Position numbers and translations under genes: made by a program. This document shows, piece by piece, positions 39,701 to 49,330 of a stretch of 64,000 bases of DNA. The notes below the pieces were generated by a model, which was not told the DNA's origin, searched no databases, and worked only from the letters and a program-made list of their open reading frames with translations. The stretch spans positions 8,302,270 through 8,366,269 of the forward strand of contig OX465113.1 in assembly GCA_949987565.1 (NCBI GenBank), in the 5' to 3' direction. Source of the DNA: Luidia sarsii. Lineage: Eukaryota; Echinodermata; Asteroidea; Paxillosida; Luidiidae. How positions within the stretch are numbered: position 1 is the first letter of the stretch; every line of letters begins with the position of its first letter.

Positions 39701-42700
39701 TCCATTGCACTACACACAAAGGGTACGTTTTTGGGGGTGGATAAAACGCTTGACAAGCAAGACATCAGGTTTAGTCACTTGTACACATAGTATACCCTTA
39801 TTGATTTACTTCACAGATATCTATTGTTTCCGGTTGTTAAGCGAGTTTTGAAAATAGCGGTGGTCATGCAGTGGTTATAATAAAGGATTTGTTACACTTA
39901 CAGAATAAGCAGACTTTCATGATTTTTTATATGCGCTGCGAGCAAAAAGTGGTGCTTTTATTGGTCATGATGGAATCCAATAGATTGGGTCCTATCTTGG
40001 ATTGGTTTAGCCCATTGAGCCCCCTACCTTGATTCCAGCAGACTGCCGGCCCTCAGGCCAGGCTGTGACACCTCCAGCCCCATCTCTGGCCAGCTGCAAA
40101 CGCTCCAGTAACTCCAGCAGGGCAAAGTTCTTCTTCAGGCCCCAGACCAGCGAGTCGCCCAGCTCCGTGGGCTGGCGATCAAAGGGGCAGAGCAGGGCGC
40201 GGCCGTGCGGAGACAGGCGTGTCAGGCACTCGTGGCAAAGGGTGTGGCCACACAGGAGAAGACGCGGCACCTTCTCACCTTGGAGGCTGAAGAGATCCTC
40301 ACATACACCGCATTCTAACACCTGGATCAAGGAGAGGAAAGAGACAAATAGCAGCCATTGGAACAAAGAAGTCATCCAATGTTTGGCTTTCCCATAGACT
40401 CATATTTCAGTCACAGAATAAATCGAGTGCAAGTCATGAGCCATTGAAATTAATACTGTATCAGAAATACTTCTCCCAATATTTGACATCAGAATGAATG
40501 GTAACAGGCCTCCGCACATAGAAGTCAAATAAACTGTTCAAATAAAACTGTTTGATCAAACCACATATATTGCAATACCCAATACCAATCTGTATAATCC
40601 CACTGGGGCTGATTACAGAACAAGGTGACCTTCTCCACTCATGATCAAGCTGATAATTGGCTTTCATGAAGGTCAACACAACACATAAAAGGGTCACATG
40701 GTACATGTACGCTCCAAAAACAAATGGGCATGCTGGCCGTGAATGAAGCACGCGTACTAGTGGCTAGAGCTTCCAAAAATGGCTGAAAAAATGTCCGCTG
40801 AAAACCGCGATGATCACGACCCATGTACCTGAAGTCTTCAAAAAAGTTTGAGAAACCAAAAGAAAAAACATAATGTCGTGCGATGTGGATATGCTGTCCC
40901 TTTCCTGCCCTTAAGTGAGTAGACATGGCAAGTACATGATCATGTATGTCTTGCATTCACTTTCCTGTAGTGTAGGCTGTACATGTGTAGCTCAGGCAAT
41001 GATAAAAATGTTAAACAAGCTGCACTCAGGCTATAGCTAACTGCAGCAAGGCTAGGGTCCAGACTAACTGTAGCCCTAACACTAACACGCTGCACTAGTA
41101 CACTAATTGTATCTCATTTGAAATACCAGTACCTCATCAATGTGACCGTGTATTATTTCATATAGAAAGTGCACATTCATCCGGATGTCGTTGCAGGGTG
41201 AATATAACCTCCCCATTAAAAGTGTCATCACCCGGCAACAGCATTCTTCCTGGAGGTCATTCCTGCTGATGTTACAATGCATACATATTCATGAACACTC
41301 TTTACTCTGACTGGCCAACGTCTGAGTATAGAGCATACATGAATATATATTAGTCCCACAAGTTACTGGGCCGCTAGGAGCTCCTCTGACACATGTCTGA
41401 AACCATCTGTGTGTTGATCTGTCGCACTAGCCTCCCACCTGTAAAACAGACATTCTCAACAGATAGCCTTAAAAATAAAAGTGCCCGAAATTACGTCAAT
41501 AAAAGCACACGTGGTGGATTCTACACATGTCAAGACAAACAGTGGTATTTCAGAGGGACTTACGATTCATTTTTGGATTGCAATTCTGACAAAATGTCTC
41601 CTATGTCAGCATCGGACATGTCGAGTTGTTCAAAACGCAACTTGTACACCGTGTACACTATGTAAAATCTCGTCATGCGCTTTAGCAATGAGTCCACATA
41701 CAAACCATATTACACAAAAACTGGGTACTAGACGTTGAGACGTTGAGACGTTTTACTATTAGACGCGGTGGGACGCTAGTGCGACAGATCAACACACAAA
41801 TCTTTTCAGAGGAGCTCCTAGTGGCCCAGTAAGTGGGACTTTATATAATATATATATGCATTTAAACATGATGTAATGACAATTGGCCAATCAGACTAGT
41901 ACTTTAGTAGTAGTAGTAAGGGTCCGGAAGAATAGCGTTTGTGGGAAGAATGCCTTGGCCAGGTGAATAGCCATTCCTTCCTCCATGATATAACCTGCCT
42001 ATCAATATGAAATCCAACTCTGAGAAAAAGGCATTCATAACTACATGTAGTATTACTACTCCCCATTTTTGAACTGTTGGAGGGGTCGCCAGACAGAAAT
42101 TCCAAACTCTGCATGTCAAGTGTAAGATAATCATTTTGACAGCTTTTGATTCTTTGAGAAATTGAGGAATGACAAAATAATTACAAACAGGATTTCACCG
42201 AAAAAAGGCCAGTCCTGAGTGACACAGCATGGTCATGGACAAGTGACAGCACATTCCCACCGTTATCCAGCAAAATAATTAAAAATAGATTACAAAATAC
42301 AATTTACAAAGTAGGCCTACACTAGTCTCAAGTAACTAGAACGAAGTAGCCTAACTAAAGTACGACCAGAGTATTAGTAAATTACTACTACTAGTACTAG
42401 TACTAGTAGTAGTACTAGTACTACTACTAGTACTACAGTATCGTGGGAACCCCCGTTTTCGACGGTACATGTACATGTTTTCGGCGCTTAGCCTTTTAAC
42501 TCACATCGCACGATGAAAACAACTCCGTATAACGATCTCAGACTTCGTATCTTACAGTTGGTTTCCTGCTCTTTCCCGTCACCGAAAATGTGGAAAGTTA
42601 AGACTTTTCCAGTAGGCCAAACTCGTGTGATTAAAAACGTTGCTCTTTTGGGGTCTATTTTCCTAGGTACAAATTTGGCAGTTGCTTCGAAGCTCCAGTT

Positions 42701-43716
42701 TTCTTTATTGTTCGTCCTAAAAAAAATCTGAGTGTACCATAACAAACCCCAACATCCGTAGAAAAAAAATATATCACACAACTTGAGGCAGTCCGTTCAT
42801 GGTAAAAAATATGGAGCCTCCTATAGGGCGTCTCGCTTATATAATTTTTTTAATTTATTTTTTATTATTATTATTTAAAGGCAAAAAGTAACATGGCCCA
42901 ATAGGCTTTTATAAAAAATGAAACAAATAAAAGGGCAGCTAGAGAAAGTACCAAGAAGGAGGAAATGTGTCTCTGGAGTGACATTGGGAAAGGTCATAAC
43001 TGAAGAAGCAGTGAGAAAGAGGATTGTGGATTTTTTTTAAACGTCACAAAAGAAGACATCAACCAGACCAATATGTTTTAAGCATAAATTTGAGGAAAGT
43101 GTTAGAAGCAGTGTCGAAAAAAAAAAAAAAGATGAAGACACACAAAACGTACAGGGAAGAATTTTACAGTGCAACACAGCATTTTGAGTTATTTTAAGAA
43201 TTTATTTTGCGTTTGGCTGCACTGGGACACCTTACTAAACACCACCGACGAAAATAGGTGACGATGCTTACTGCGCGGTGCGCCGCGGACGTCAACAAAA
43301 CCGGGTAATCTTACGGAAGTGACAGGCTTGATCAACCTTCTCTATGATTATTATAATAGTCTGTGGTGTGGAGAAAGTAACTGAGAGCTCTTTTAGTGTG
43401 ATACTTTCGTCCACATTGTTCAGTTTGAAGAAAAGTCCTTATATCGTCGAAAACCGGTTATTGGAGGATACTACTAGTACTAGTAAATACTACATCATGA
43501 TCATACACACTGACTGTACAATAGTCAATACATGTAATTGTTGAAAATCAATCCAATGTCAATGACCTCAACCAGCCTTGCCAAAATGCCTAGTGCCATG
43601 ATATGATTATGAGGGGCAGTGATACATCCTTCTGTAACCCCTAGACTTACATTTGTGTTTCCTTTCCACCGTTTTCTTCCAATTTTGGCCCCATTTGCAG
43701 TCTCACTATTCGCCAT
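15690..43716 (-). CDS. TRIM23: TRIM23 (ARD1): RING E3 ubiquitin ligase with C-terminal ARF GTPase domain, ten coding exons
   Basis: Coding exons in order are 43651-43716, 40028-40321, 38410-38688, 33408-33590, 32759-32974, 32158-32292, 30712-30841, 22523-22633, 21515-21639 and 15690-15869 (1719 nt, 572 residues; human TRIM23 is 574). They join in frame at every junction. Domains: RING about residues 23-70, two B-boxes about 121-213, coiled coil about 214-385, ARF-like GTPase about 400-572. The P-loop GLDNAGKTT, switch II WDVGG and the NKQ|D guanine motif (split by an intron) are present. In the known family, TRIM23 ubiquitinates targets and its ARF domain acts at Golgi/lysosomal membranes and in antiviral signalling and autophagy. 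The catalytic Gln of ARFs is replaced (GGDTK), as also in human TRIM23, where it is Lys. Nine introns total 26.3 kb and hold most of the arrays in this window. The start ATG has a good Kozak context, but exon 1 is the least certain part. Confidence 0.93.
16025..19210 (+). repeat. 3.2-kb G-rich minisatellite with higher-order structure, in TRIM23 intron 9
   Basis: Two building blocks alternate: a 19-bp unit (TGAAGGGTGCTGCAAGGGG and variants with GTTGC or CTACAAGCG) and a 24-bp unit (TGAAGGGTGCTGTGAGAAGG plus GATG). A 24+19 pair gives a 43-bp dimer. The marker variant CTACAAGCGG recurs at 18306, 18510, 18671, 18874 and 19036, that is every 161 or about 204 bases, the two differing by one 43-bp dimer. 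All three minus-strand frames stay open for long stretches (up to 781 codons of His/Pro/Leu/Ser/Thr), which is an effect of the repeat and not a gene. Confidence 0.97.
20283..20425 (+). repeat. 16-bp palindromic minisatellite (TGTACATGTACAGATG)n
   Basis: About nine copies of TGTACATGTACAGATG with one substitution (GAAG). Each unit contains the palindrome TGTACATGTACA, so the array could form cruciforms. It lies in TRIM23 intron 9. Confidence 0.95.
21515..21639 (-). CDS. TRIM23: TRIM23 exon 9 (ARF core)
   Basis: 125 nt. It encodes [16 protein letters not shown] and [11 protein letters not shown]. The NKQD guanine-specificity motif is completed by the first codon of exon 10. Donor GTGAGT. Confidence 0.95.
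22300..22347. mobile_element. Fragment of the TTAA-flanked CCCCTACA element
   Basis: ACCAATGTTGCATAGGGCCT followed by TTAA matches the right terminus of the elements at 36490-37014 and 56698-57065. No matching left end is visible nearby, so this is a truncated or strongly diverged copy. Confidence 0.5.
22523..22633 (-). CDS. TRIM23: TRIM23 exon 8 (ARF switch I/II)
   Basis: 111 nt encoding [20 protein letters not shown] and [12 protein letters not shown]. The last base is 22523, and the intron that follows begins GCATGT. Only this GC donor keeps the frame into exon 9. Confidence 0.95.
24665..24960. mobile_element. MITE-like element flanked by TTAA
   Basis: The left end AAGGCCTTTTCAGA and the reverse complement of the right end TCTGAAAAGGGCTT match at 13 of 14 bases, and both ends are bordered by TTAA. 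A duplicated TTAA is the known signature of piggyBac-type insertion; assignment to that superfamily is inference. The interior is non-coding. Located in TRIM23 intron 7. Confidence 0.7.
25540..25850 (+). repeat. CT-rich low-complexity tract
   Basis: Mixed CTGTCT, CTCTCC and TCTGTC words without a fixed period. Several overlapping Ser/Leu/Cys-rich open frames are artefacts. Confidence 0.85.
26520..27420 (+). repeat. 0.9-kb polypyrimidine tract of CCCCT and CCCTT pentamers, in TRIM23 intron 7
   Basis: After a degenerate TCCCTCC lead-in (26520-26750) the tract becomes near-perfect (CCCCT)n, then (CCCTT)n at about 26985-27110, (CCCCT)n again to about 27320, and a mixed end. A short CTACCCTCTCT word appears twice, at the first boundary. 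Nearly all of it is pyrimidine on the plus strand, so the TRIM23 sense (minus) strand is purine-rich. The two long open frames (466 and 371 codons) are composition artefacts. Confidence 0.97.
27592..27711 (+). repeat. Homopolymer block C(n)-A(n)-G(n)
   Basis: Runs of C, then a long uninterrupted A run of about 28, then about 11 G at 27661-27711, preceded by another C run at 27592-27604. Such blocks are prone to assembly and slippage errors. Confidence 0.9.
29565..29821. mobile_element. MITE-like element with GCCAGGGGCCAATTTCATAG ends
   Basis: The left end GCCAGGGGCCAATTTCATAG and the reverse complement of the right end ATGAAATTGAACCTGGC match well, giving a 257-base non-coding element. A second, more diverged copy lies at about 31360-31580, sharing the TTAAGCGCCAACATTTGC block and the GCGGCTCTAT end. 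Both are in TRIM23 introns. Confidence 0.75.
30465..30645 (-). repeat. Degenerate tandem repeat of GCTATGGTTATT-like words
   Basis: GCTATGG, GGTTATTGC and GTTATAGCTG words recur on a loose 6/12-base period. The minus-strand frame reads as an Ile/Ala/Val-rich peptide, an artefact of the repeat. Confidence 0.65.
30712..30841 (-). CDS. TRIM23: TRIM23 exon 7 (ARF P-loop)
   Basis: 130 nt starting [13 protein letters not shown]. It carries the nucleotide-binding P-loop GLDNAGKTT and the start of switch I (IPTI). It ends in phase 1 at a GTCAGT donor. Confidence 0.96.
31360..31580. mobile_element. Diverged second copy of the 29565 MITE
   Basis: It shares the blocks ATTAAGCGCCAACATTTGC, a mention of AATCCCGTTAACAAAAGG, and a GCGGCTCTATAAAATGGGC end with the element at 29565-29821. 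The left terminus is not clear. Confidence 0.6.
32158..32292 (-). CDS. TRIM23: TRIM23 exon 6 (end of coiled coil)
   Basis: 45 codons, residues 347-391, ending [11 protein letters not shown], the conserved linker into the ARF domain. Donor GTATCA, phase 0. Confidence 0.95.
32759..32974 (-). CDS. TRIM23: TRIM23 exon 5 (coiled coil)
   Basis: 72 codons, residues 275-346. [23 protein letters not shown] and [11 protein letters not shown] align with the human protein. Donor GTGGGT. Confidence 0.95.
33408..33590 (-). CDS. TRIM23: TRIM23 exon 4 (coiled coil)
   Basis: 61 codons, residues 214-274, including [10 protein letters not shown], which aligns with the IEGGEQIVED of human TRIM23. Strong GTATGT donor. 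Confidence 0.93.
33930..34718 (+). repeat. 36-44-bp minisatellite, about 19 copies, in TRIM23 intron 3
   Basis: The unit contains GGAATCACTGGCTCCCTATA followed by AGGCAGCAATTATCTA. Two length classes alternate: the basic 36-base unit and units with an inserted GTATA or AGTATA. Early copies carry ATCAAGG instead of ATCTAGG. There is no unique spacer between units, so it is not CRISPR-like. Confidence 0.95.
34805..34977 (+). repeat. Perfect 10-bp repeat (GACAGACTGG)n, about 17 copies
   Basis: GACAGACTGG repeats about 17 times without a visible substitution, just 3' of the 36-bp array. Lack of divergence suggests recent expansion. The open frames reading [10 protein letters not shown] are repeat artefacts. 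Confidence 0.97.
35204..35990. mobile_element. Probable dispersed element starting with a perfect hairpin
   Basis: AGCTTTTTCGC (35204-35214) pairs perfectly with GCGAAAAAGCT (35221-35231) around a six-base loop. The following 0.7 kb is AT-rich and carries three full TGACGTCA sites (35406, 35553, 35727), then a tRNA-like GGGTTCGAATCC T-arm near 35946 and T-rich tails. Repeat status and the right boundary are inferred; no second copy lies in this window. Confidence 0.4.
36490..37014. mobile_element. TTAA-flanked MITE with AGCCCCTACA ends
   Basis: TTAA-AGCCCCTACA at the left and TGTAGGGGCT-TTAA at the right give a perfect 10-base inverted repeat inside duplicated TTAA. The terminal region continues as ATAACATTGGTCAAGG. 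A related 368-base element lies at 56698-57065. It is non-coding and lies in TRIM23 intron 3. Confidence 0.8.
37190..38132. mobile_element. About 0.94-kb element with imperfect inverted termini
   Basis: The left end (37190-37222, TTGAAATAAGATTGGGCAG then AAAACCCGGGTAT) resembles the reverse complement of the right end (38100-38132, ending GCTCAGTCTTACTTTGAAA) over about 33 bases at roughly 75-80 percent. Both ends then carry CCCGGGTAT/GGGTATCC words. No transposase frame is intact inside. It includes a 28-bp triplet repeat at 37856-37942. Confidence 0.6.
37856..37942 (+). repeat. 28-bp tandem repeat, three copies
   Basis: TATTATCGATGTTGCTTGTT-containing units start at 37875, 37903 and 37931 with nearly identical sequence; a partial unit precedes them. 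Confidence 0.85.
38410..38688 (-). CDS. TRIM23: TRIM23 exon 3 (tandem B-boxes)
   Basis: 93 codons, residues 121-213. B-box 1 has [13 protein letters not shown] with a trailing [10 protein letters not shown]-box 2 has [21 protein letters not shown] and [11 protein letters not shown]. Donor GTTGGT and acceptor TACAG keep phase 0. Confidence 0.95.
39309..39382. repeat. Near-perfect 74-base palindrome centred on GTTAAC
   Basis: GGCGCTCCGA at 39309 pairs with TCGGAGCGCC ending at 39382, and the inner AAAGTGGTTAACCACTTT is perfect. There are only a few mismatches in 37 pairs. Because of the symmetry, both strands encode similar short open frames (sharing AKWLTTL). It lies in TRIM23 intron 2 and is probably a foldback or MITE core. 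Confidence 0.85.
40028..40321 (-). CDS. TRIM23: TRIM23 exon 2 (RING finger)
   Basis: 98 codons, residues 23-120, flanked by an AG acceptor after a pyrimidine tract and a GTAGGG donor. The RING shows [17 protein letters not shown] and a final CPFD. The Asp in the last ligand position also occurs in human TRIM23. The following [17 protein letters not shown] helix is nearly identical to human. Confidence 0.95.
41352..41840. mobile_element. 489-bp element with about 80-bp terminal inverted repeats
   Basis: AGTCCCAC at the left and GTGGGACT at the right are the outer ends. The arms (41352-41440 and 41755-41840) share ACTGGGCC, TAGGAGCTCCTCTGA, TGTGTGTTGATCTGTCGCAC and GCCTCCCACC/GCGTCCCACC when one is reversed. 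The interior encodes nothing recognisable. Located in TRIM23 intron 1. Confidence 0.85.
42382..42437. repeat. Self-complementary CTAGTA microsatellite
   Basis: Runs of ACTAGT and TAGTAG words form a nearly perfect inverted repeat over about 56 bases. Confidence 0.8.
43651..43716 (-). CDS. TRIM23: TRIM23 exon 1 (start codon)
   Basis: ATG at 43716-43714 in the context CAGCGATGG, 22 codons, then a consensus donor GTAAGT. Phase 0 matches the acceptor of the RING exon. The protein continues [12 protein letters not shown], at the same place where human TRIM23 passes from its short variable N-terminus into VLECGVCED. An alternative first exon elsewhere cannot be excluded, because this N-terminus is not conserved. 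Confidence 0.7.
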
Positions 43717-44788
43717 CGCTGACGACTTGGTGTCAAGCAATAACTAGCAGAGCGCCGCTGTGTGGCGCTATACCGTCTGTATGGGCTGGGTTGTGTGCAG
43801 CGGCAGCGGTGCAGCACACTAAATCCGCATGAAATTATTATAATGATATAATAATTTATAGGCTGTAGCCAAAATACGCCACTTCACGGCGTTATTATTA
43901 TTATTATTATTAATATTATCATTTATTTGACTAAATCAAATGTAGACAAAAACGTACAATGCAACAAGTCAAATCAATAAATAAACTTAAATTGATATAC
44001 AAAAATGTTGCAAACTGCTTACTGACTAAAATTACCAAAAATGCTAGGATCGAAACGTCGGGCCCACTAAATTTAACAATAAATAAACTTGGATAAAGTT
44101 AAGAAAACAAAAAGTGAGTGGAGCCAAAAGCACACACGATCGAGATTCCGAATACAAGAACACAACAAAGAAGGATATGTAGGTCAGGAGATGCAACAGT
44201 AAAATTAGCTATATTACCCGCAGGTATATAATTATGCAGCCCCGTACTTAACCTAGACCATGCCTAGACGCTGAAGTGGTATAGGAATTGAATGATTGCT
44301 TTAGACTCCTAAGAAATTGTTGCAGAGGTCGTATCACAAGTATTTATAATTATACAGCCGGTAGGCCGGCCCAAATGGAAATTACGGCGTCAGGGTTAAC
44401 CCTAAAGTTCCTCTTATTCCTTTCAATGTTTGTACCCTTTGTCGAGTATTTTATTTCCTTTTTTCGGAGGGGTGGCCATTACTCCCAAAAGTTCATATCT
44501 AACCCGAGGTTTTCCCAACGATTTTCCCCCTTTTTCGGTTACAACATATCCGCTTCCTCAAATAAATATTGTACGTGATTTCCACTCAAACTGACAGGGG
44601 TTGCACTCTTTGGTTGCAACATTCAAGCATGATTCAACATATCATGCAATACATTACTAAAATTAGCCTTCAAAAAGACAAAGGATCCGGTACGCGATAC
44701 GCGGTATCCGGCCACTTCAAATTTATACCGCGGAGCGGAAAAGTCTGATCTACTATAGTATAGTATGGTGGGCTGCGCCCAGATTTAG
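43717..44788. other. Upstream region of TRIM23
   Basis: This should hold the TRIM23 promoter, but no TATA box or other core element can be assigned. 43895-43920 has an (ATT)n tract and 43998-44095 a reversed partial copy of the dispersed repeat (GTTGCAAACTGCTTACTGAC and GGATCGAAACGTC). Confidence 0.4.
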
Positions 44789-47642
44789 GTGCGTTCGATT
44801 AGCTTCCCCGGGTCAACTCGAGGAACCTAATCGAACGCGCCCGCTGTTTACTATAAATCGTTGCACGCTTCATGTAGTGAGAACGATGGCATTTAGTACA
44901 AACACAAATACATATCCTCGTCGTCTGCAGTTTGCACATTCTTGTCAGGTTAGAATAGACTCAATATCTACCATCTTTCCCGAAACCTGGTCAGTTAATT
45001 GTGGTCTGCGCGGTCAGTAATTGGAACCCATCGATCGTTTCATGGAATCTGACGTTCCTAATCGTTTCAATCCAAGTCATAATGTTTATTTTCCTCCATT
45101 CTAGCTCCGTTTTGACATTATTCAAAGCTGAACGAATATCACTACATTCTCGCAGTGGAGCGAAGATGTTTGATGCCCTCGCTGCAGACCGTCGCTTCGC
45201 CGGGTCAATCCTCGCAGTGCCCTTGCTGAAAGGCTGGATACGGCTGTGCTACGGATTGGACGGCTGGAGACGCGTCTAGTCTAGAGGGAGGGCACGCACT
45301 CAAATCTATACGTGTACGATACAGCTCTGTGTGGGGCATGGCTTTGTCTGGACGGGGCTACATCACGAGCAGACGGGCACTGACCTTTTCCGTCAAGACC
45401 ACAAGACCCGCCCAATTAGTGACCTTAAACGAGATAAAGAATCACGCATCGATAGTTTCTGTTCTCTGGCAAGTGTGGTGACGATTTGATGAGGAAATAA
45501 CATCGGACGAATCGACAATCGGCAGTCGAAGTTGGGCACATTTTTGTCGTCGCAGGCAGGTAAGCTGGCTGTGCACTATATTCGCCCCATGCAGTACGTG
45601 TATAACACGGACCCACTGTGCGCTATACTTGCACCGCATTATACTGAATATCTACATAATGTGTGCGTGTACACTACACATGCACAGTGACCTTACGCTG
45701 GTTGTGTACAGTACGTGCACTGCAGCCACCAAGGACGAGCACACAGTAGGACTAGACTGCACACTGCATAGTATTTGGCATGCTGGGTAAAAATTAAAGG
45801 GATAGTCGCTTTAGGCTTGATGGTTTATAACTTAAAGGCACTAAATTAAAGGTCCATATACTAAAAATGAGATTCGTGTTTGAAAAGTACAAGGCAGCTT
45901 AAAAAAGAACTCATTGTTGTTTGCAAATCTTTAAAATAAGATAGGCCTATGGCCTAGCTGCTCAAATTGAAACGAAAATATAATCATGAAAATGCTTAGT
46001 CAGTACAATCAGGAAGGGTCTTCCGTGGATTGCTGTAATCCATATCGAAATTATTCAGGAGGCTTATAAGGCCTTTCGTTTCTCTCTAAATAAGTAAAAG
46101 TTAATGGAGATTCGATATCGTTTGGTTCTCTCACTGATACGTTTACTGGATGAATTCCACATAATAGGGCCAATGAATCGCCTCGATCCATGGTTGGCTA
46201 TCGTCCGTCAACCTTCAGCTTCAGGACACGTAGGCCGGATATAATTATGATGTTACGATTTTCGCAAAATAAAATGTTTGTTGGTCACATGATAAAGTTT
46301 GCTTGCTGGTCAATGTGAATTGTATGTGATGATTTTAAGAAACGCATAGCCAATCAGCCAAAAATGGGTATTCCGTATGAATTCCAGTTTTCTTCATAAT
46401 GTTCACGTTCAAATTTCTGATCAGACCTCTTTGGTATAAGACCCATGAAGGTCGACATAAGGACACCGGGTCAATGCATGTCGTTACTAGTACTTGTTTT
46501 GTTGGATCATTTAATGTTTACATTTCTAAATTCTCAATATAGTTTAGAGAGCCTGAAGTTTTCCCCGTCACTGAGGTCCTTCAAAACTGAGATCTGTGTA
46601 ATGTTTGGTCATTTTAGTCAGTATACGCACTACGCAGATTGTAACAGTTTACAGTGTCGTTTTACAGAAAATGTTATACAGTCACGTTTCAACCAGTTAT
46701 TGGCTTTATGGAAGGTCATGGGTCGTAACCTTTGACTCTCTAGAATGTTGAGCTTTACTTCACACCGTTTCAATGAGAAAATGTTTGACCTATAAAATTA
46801 TAGGGCCTATAGGACATACGGATTACTCACTTGAATGGTTTCTCAGTTTCTCAGTTTTTTATGTATAATTCTGCCCAGATTCAGAATTAGTCAAGGATGA
46901 GGTATTGTTACTTAGGCCTATGTCGACTTTTACGGCAAGTTCGTTTCAAGGCCTATGTCCGAGCATAATAATGTAGCCGCACTGAGCTTTAAAACAAAGT
47001 CCAAATTTGATCTACCGAAATTATTATGCATAGACCTATACTCATAAATTGATTTAAATACATGTAGGCCTACTACAAAACTACCAACTCATACAATAAT
47101 TATTCTAAAGCGAAGGATAATGTTGTTTTCAATGAATCCATGATTTGATCCGAGCCTCTGGTTGGGCGTGTCGACAAAAAAAAGTCGGCGTCCTCGGCCG
47201 GCTCCTCGCTTTGCTTTCAGAAATTTCAACAAAATTATCGTTTTGGTTAATATTGTATTCATTTGTTTTGTTTCCAAAGGGCATTTGATGGGTTCTGCTA
47301 AATCAAGGTGATAAACTGATATGCACACCGCCGCTATCATAGCTGACACACTGACAGGTTTGTTCGATGGATTTTATTTTATTTTATGATTTTTTTTCAA
47401 GAACGCCAAATAACTTGTATCGCCACAATCTTAAATGTATATAGGGTACATCATTTGCGAAGCCAGTCATCGACAATAGTAGTTTGGACCTATAAATATG
47501 GACTGAAGTGGATGGTACACTTGTAGACGTTTTCAATATTTTCCTAGTGTACTCTTGGGGCCACACAAGACTGGCTAGTTAATGACGTCATAGAAAACCG
47601 GAGCTGAACGGGGTCAGACCCGGGGAAGCTAATCGAACGCAC
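44789..47642. mobile_element. Possible 2.85-kb element bounded by 26-bp perfect inverted repeats
   Basis: Positions 44789-44814 and 47617-47642 are exact reverse complements (left arm starts GTGCGTTCGATTAGCTTCCC). The left site is itself a hairpin, since CTAATCGAACGC recurs inverted at 44827-44838. No transposase is visible between the arms and no target duplication is evident. The arms may instead be two solo copies of a small palindromic MITE. Confidence 0.45.
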
Positions 47643-48820
47643 TCACCATAAAGAGCGTAGCCAACCCCATGCATACATGTTCTATAAGTGCTCTTTGGGG
47701 GCCAATCAACCGACAAGCTGGGGATTAAATGGTTTAAAAGGACTGGATTTGTCGACTGATCGAGAGATTCGTGACCTTAAATGTTGAACCATTTCACGAC
47801 GGACTTGGAGGGATGTGACCTGCCAGTAATTGAGTAATTGAACATGAATTTGCAATAATTATGGCCTTTACTAGTGCCCTGTAACCTTTACTCGCTCGCA
47901 ACGAAAACCAAAAGCCCGCCACCAGCGGCCATCCCCTTATTTTTCAATTTGCCTATAACACGTTGTTCAGATGCATGGAAGTGCTAGCAACGTGCAGGTT
48001 CGTGGTTCGAGCCCGGGTGGTTCTCGGCACGATCAGTATAAGGGGTTTCAAAAAAGACTTCCGCAAACACCAGCATCGCATTTAGCGCGTCCTGATGGGT
48101 CGGTGTAATGTTGGAACTGTCCTCGTAATCCAGGTTCGCGTCTTAGTACAATGGACATAAGCGTTTGGTCGACTCGGCGGCCAAGGTCTATGGCATTATA
48201 GGGGCCGCTGTTTCCTCCCTCACATGGCGCATGGGTTTACGGCCTATAAGGAAGAGGGTAGGGAAGGAAGTGCGGTGGGCCGTTACCGAGGCCAGAAGAG
48301 CTTTATATAGATCCGTGCACAAAAGACGACCCTGGACGGAGGTCCCGGGAGATCTTTGATTTTTGTATTATTTGTTTTAATATATACGTCACTTCCCCCT
48401 TGCCCATCGATCGCAGTAGTTATTTCATTAGCAAAACATATCTGTGTGACCCCGAATACAGTCATTTGTGGAGCCTTCCATAATCCATTATACAAATTGG
48501 TGATATTTCATGCCTATTATGATTAGGGTAGCAAGTGGGTTGGTGTTGGCAGTGGCACCGCAGGAGACCGTGTACATGTATGGTTAATTTTGGTTACGAC
48601 GGAAAGAGTACTGTATAGGCCTACTAATTCCGAAACGTTTAAACCCTTCTACATCAAAACACATGTAGATCAATCTCACACAGTATCACCGCGGATTCGT
48701 CATGATTGACACTTTTGACAAAACGAACAATGCATTCTCTTCAGCCTGTTAAACCGTTCAGGGAAAAACAAATCGTGAAGTCACGTTATGTTTTTGTACA
48801 AGTATATAGCTGAACCCTCA
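47643..48820. other. Intergenic, nothing firmly recognised
   Basis: A tRNA-like T-arm string (GGTTCGTGGTTCGAGCCC) near 47998-48016 suggests a decayed tRNA-derived SINE, but no full cloverleaf can be drawn. An open frame at 48165-48359 shows no domain. Confidence 0.4.
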
Positions 48821-48821
48821 A

Positions 48822-49330
48822 AGAGCCGGGCGGATTCAGCCCCCCCCCCCTGGATTTCTTTTTCATAGCGTCTCAGTGATTTTTGTTTACGTGTTGAGGC
48901 TTTATGAATTTTTCGGCAATCTTCTTAGGCATATTTTGACACCAATTTTATTGAAATTGATGGTGCCGTTATCTGACAAAAGCATAGCATCCAAAGTCCA
49001 TAGGGTATTTTTTTCAGGATTCTTTGGCGTAATTAGCTCATTAATATTGCTGCATGCAATTATTGGTTTTTCGTGTTTCATAATCATTGTCAAATGTATG
49101 CTGATTGGGGAAATTCAATTAAAAAACATAGGAAATTCAATCAAACAATGATCATATAAAAAATAGAATTATGAATAATTAATGAGCTATAATTAGACAA
49201 TTTTTTTCTTCCAATGAAATTTTACACAAATGTTCATTATATAATTCTCCATCACCCTGCAAAATATTATTCGAATCCATCATTCAACGACCGAGATCCG
49301 AGGGGGCGGAATCCGCCCCCCCCCCCGGCT
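48822..49330. mobile_element. AT-rich MITE-like element with GC-rich inverted ends
   Basis: The left end GAGCCGGGCGGATTCAGCCC with a C run and the right end, read reversed as CAGCCGG, a G run and GCGGATTCCGCCCCC, are related. The about 440-base interior is AT-rich and non-coding. The poly-C runs probably vary in length. Confidence 0.6.

Noticed and set aside
45140..45280. Kinase-like fragment on the minus strand
   Set aside because: Only a vague DPAKRRSA resemblance, no catalytic motif nearby.
47990..48025. tRNA gene near GGTTCGAGCCC
   Set aside because: Same reason; probably a decayed SINE.
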